7,273 nucleotides of DNA from Dehalococcoidales bacterium (lineage in GTDB: Bacteria; Chloroflexota; Dehalococcoidia; Dehalococcoidales; RBG-16-60-22). The stretch is from contig JAUVXN010000062.1 in NCBI GenBank assembly GCA_030603605.1, forward strand, positions 1 through 7,273. The letters are read 5' to 3'. Both the position numbers and the translations under genes were made by a program. Positions 6,087 to 7,273 of this stretch are shown piece after piece; within the stretch, counting starts at the first letter, position 1, and each line of letters opens with the position of its first letter. The notes beneath the pieces are model-generated. The model was not told the DNA's origin and did no database searches. It saw only the letters and a list, made by a program, of their open reading frames with translations.

Positions 6087-7210
6087 TGAGTATAGCTAAT
6101 CTTGGTGTTAATAGTCTGCTGAGTCACCCAGCTACCCTGCCCCCTGACTGGCCGGGCGGGTTCTGGTGGCACTGGCTGGTGTTTACCGTTATCATCCTCG
6201 CCTTTGTCCTGTCGATGGTAATGGGCTTTATCTGGCTTGAGCGAAGGGGTATGGCGCGTATGCAGGCACGCCTCGGTCCCAATCGGGTCGGCCCCTTTGG
6301 CTTGCTCCAGCCGGTAGCTGATGCCATCAAAGTATTGCTCAAAGAAAACATTGTTCCAACCAAGGCGGATAAGATAGTTCACTGGCTGGCACCGGTTGTT
6401 GCCTTCGCTCCGGCACTAATGATCTTTGCGGTGGTCCCTTTTCAAGACGGGGCGCTACTGGCTGACCTGAATATCGGCATCCTTTATGTGGTAGCGATTA
6501 GCTCAGTCTCAACAGTGGGGATATTTATGGCGGGGTGGGGCTCAAGCAACAAGTACTCCCTCCTCGGTGCTATGCGCGAGGTAGCCGCAGTAGTGAGCTA
6601 CGAGATTCCACTGGTGCTGGCTATTCTTGGCGTGGTGCTGATAGCTGGCTCACTTTCCATGAACCAGATTGTACTGGCTCAGAATGTTCCTTTTATTTTG
6701 TTACAGCCGCTGGGCTTTCTTCTCTTTTTCATTGCCGGCTGTGCCGAAATTAATCGCAGCCCCTTCGACCTCATGGAGGCTGATTCAGAGCTTGTTGCCG
6801 GCTTCCATACCGAATACTCTGGAATGAAATTTGCCATGTTCTACCTGGTAGAATACGCTGAAGCCCTGGCTATGTCAGCGATAATTACCACTCTCTTCCT
6901 CGGCGGCTGGAGAGGACCGATATTACCACCATGGCTCTGGTTTTTGATTAAGGTTTTTGCTGTCTTCTTTGTCATGATATGGACACGAACCACACTGCCT
7001 CGCATTAGAATAGACCAGCTAATGGCACTGGCCTGGAAATTCCTATTACCTCTGGCTTTGATTAACCTGATTATCACTGGCATACAGGTATTAATCTGGC
7101 CGGTAGCTTTACCATGGGTAATGGTGCTGGTTAACATTATGATAATGGCAGTACTGGTATTGCTATGGTCTAAATTCTTTAAGTTAGGATGGGGTAGAGT
7201 TGAAGTTTGA
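6086..7210 (+). CDS. nuoH: NADH-quinone oxidoreductase subunit H
   Basis: A 374-residue polytopic membrane subunit that closes the quinone pocket and links it to the proton-pumping arm. Family motifs in order are ERRGMARMQARLGPNRVGP (52-70) with GLLQPVADAIKVLLKE after it, GSSNKYSLLGAMREVAAVVS (152-171), AEINRSPFDLMEADSELVAG (220-239) with its acidic quinone-site loop, FHTEYSGMKFAMFYLVEY, and TRTTLPRIRIDQLMALAWK. Hydrophobic segments lie near 30-50, 100-118, 132-150, 168-188, 204-222, 250-272, 283-300, 317-337 and 345-362. The last is an extra C-terminal helix beyond the core eight, which explains the length relative to E. coli NuoH (325 residues). The start is a GTG at 6086 overlapping the nuoD stop (TAGTG), with GAGG at 6072-6075 ten bases upstream. 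It follows nuoD directly, with no nuoE, nuoF or nuoG between. Confidence 0.95.
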   Translation: MSIANLGVNSLLSHPATLPPDWPGGFWWHWLVFTVIILAFVLSMVMGFIWLERRGMARMQARLGPNRVGPFGLLQPVADAIKVLLKENIVPTKADKIVHWLAPVVAFAPALMIFAVVPFQDGALLADLNIGILYVVAISSVSTVGIFMAGWGSSNKYSLLGAMREVAAVVSYEIPLVLAILGVVLIAGSLSMNQIVLAQNVPFILLQPLGFLLFFIAGCAEINRSPFDLMEADSELVAGFHTEYSGMKFAMFYLVEYAEALAMSAIITTLFLGGWRGPILPPWLWFLIKVFAVFFVMIWTRTTLPRIRIDQLMALAWKFLLPLALINLIITGIQVLIWPVALPWVMVLVNIMIMAVLVLLWSKFFKLGWGRVEV

Positions 7211-7273
7211 ACGGTATGGTATCGGTATCGCTAAAGGACTGACGGTAACCATAAGACACCTGTTTCGCCATCC
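7200..7273 (+). CDS. nuoI: NADH-quinone oxidoreductase subunit I, N-terminal fragment (truncated by window edge)
   Basis: Only the first 24 codons are visible: (M)KFERYGIGIAKGLTVTIRHL then FRH. This amphipathic start with GIAKGLxVTxRHLF fits the membrane-associated N-terminal helix of NuoI, the ferredoxin-like subunit that carries clusters N6a and N6b; the cluster motifs lie beyond the edge. The frame has a stop at 7185-7187, and the only start codon between it and the conserved sequence is TTG at 7200. This overlaps the nuoH end by 11 bases, with AGGA (7186-7189) 10 bases upstream. The identification rests on a short stretch plus the gene order after nuoH. Confidence 0.78.
   Translation, partial: MKFERYGIGIAKGLTVTIRHLFRH

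Overview
The window looks like a bacterial chromosome segment with about 50% GC. The best guess at its host is a Chloroflexota (Dehalococcoidia-like) bacterium. That is inferred from protein style and from a complex I operon that runs nuoA-B-C-D-H-I with no nuoE, nuoF or nuoG; no rRNA or other marker gene is present to confirm it. Nothing points to a phage, plasmid, insertion sequence, CRISPR array or RNA gene.

Layout. The window holds two divergent blocks. The left block is read on the minus strand, from about 3370 down to 1. It carries a 21-codon leader ORF, a 12-helix MFS transporter, tldD (zinc peptidase subunit) and the N-terminal third of pmbA/tldE, which runs off the left edge. The right block is read on the plus strand from about 3550. 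It carries nuoA, nuoB, nuoC, nuoD and nuoH plus the first 24 codons of nuoI, tightly packed with overlaps or gaps of 2 bases or fewer, and runs off the right edge. The roughly 290-base divergent intergenic region holds a minus-strand promoter, an 11-bp inverted repeat and a plus-strand extended -10 promoter.

Most unusual feature. The promoter, ribosome binding site and first nine codons of tldD are present twice, as a direct repeat of about 110 bp (1808-1919 and 3261-3368). One copy drives tldD. The other lies upstream of the MFS gene, where the tldD start codons open a 21-residue mini-ORF whose stop lies one base before the MFS start codon. The transporter therefore seems to have been wired into tldD's expression signals by duplication or insertion, with translation probably coupled through a relic of TldD's N-terminus.

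How the genes work together. TldD and PmbA/TldE form a heterodimeric metallopeptidase that cleaves unfolded or modified peptides; the MFS protein may move a related small solute, but its substrate is unknown. The nuo genes encode the quinone module (A, B, C, D, H, I) of a respiratory complex I. The NuoA, NuoC and NuoD proteins resemble the short NdhC/NdhJ/NdhH or Fpo type, which lacks the NADH-oxidising NuoEFG module, so the electron donor of this complex is an open question.
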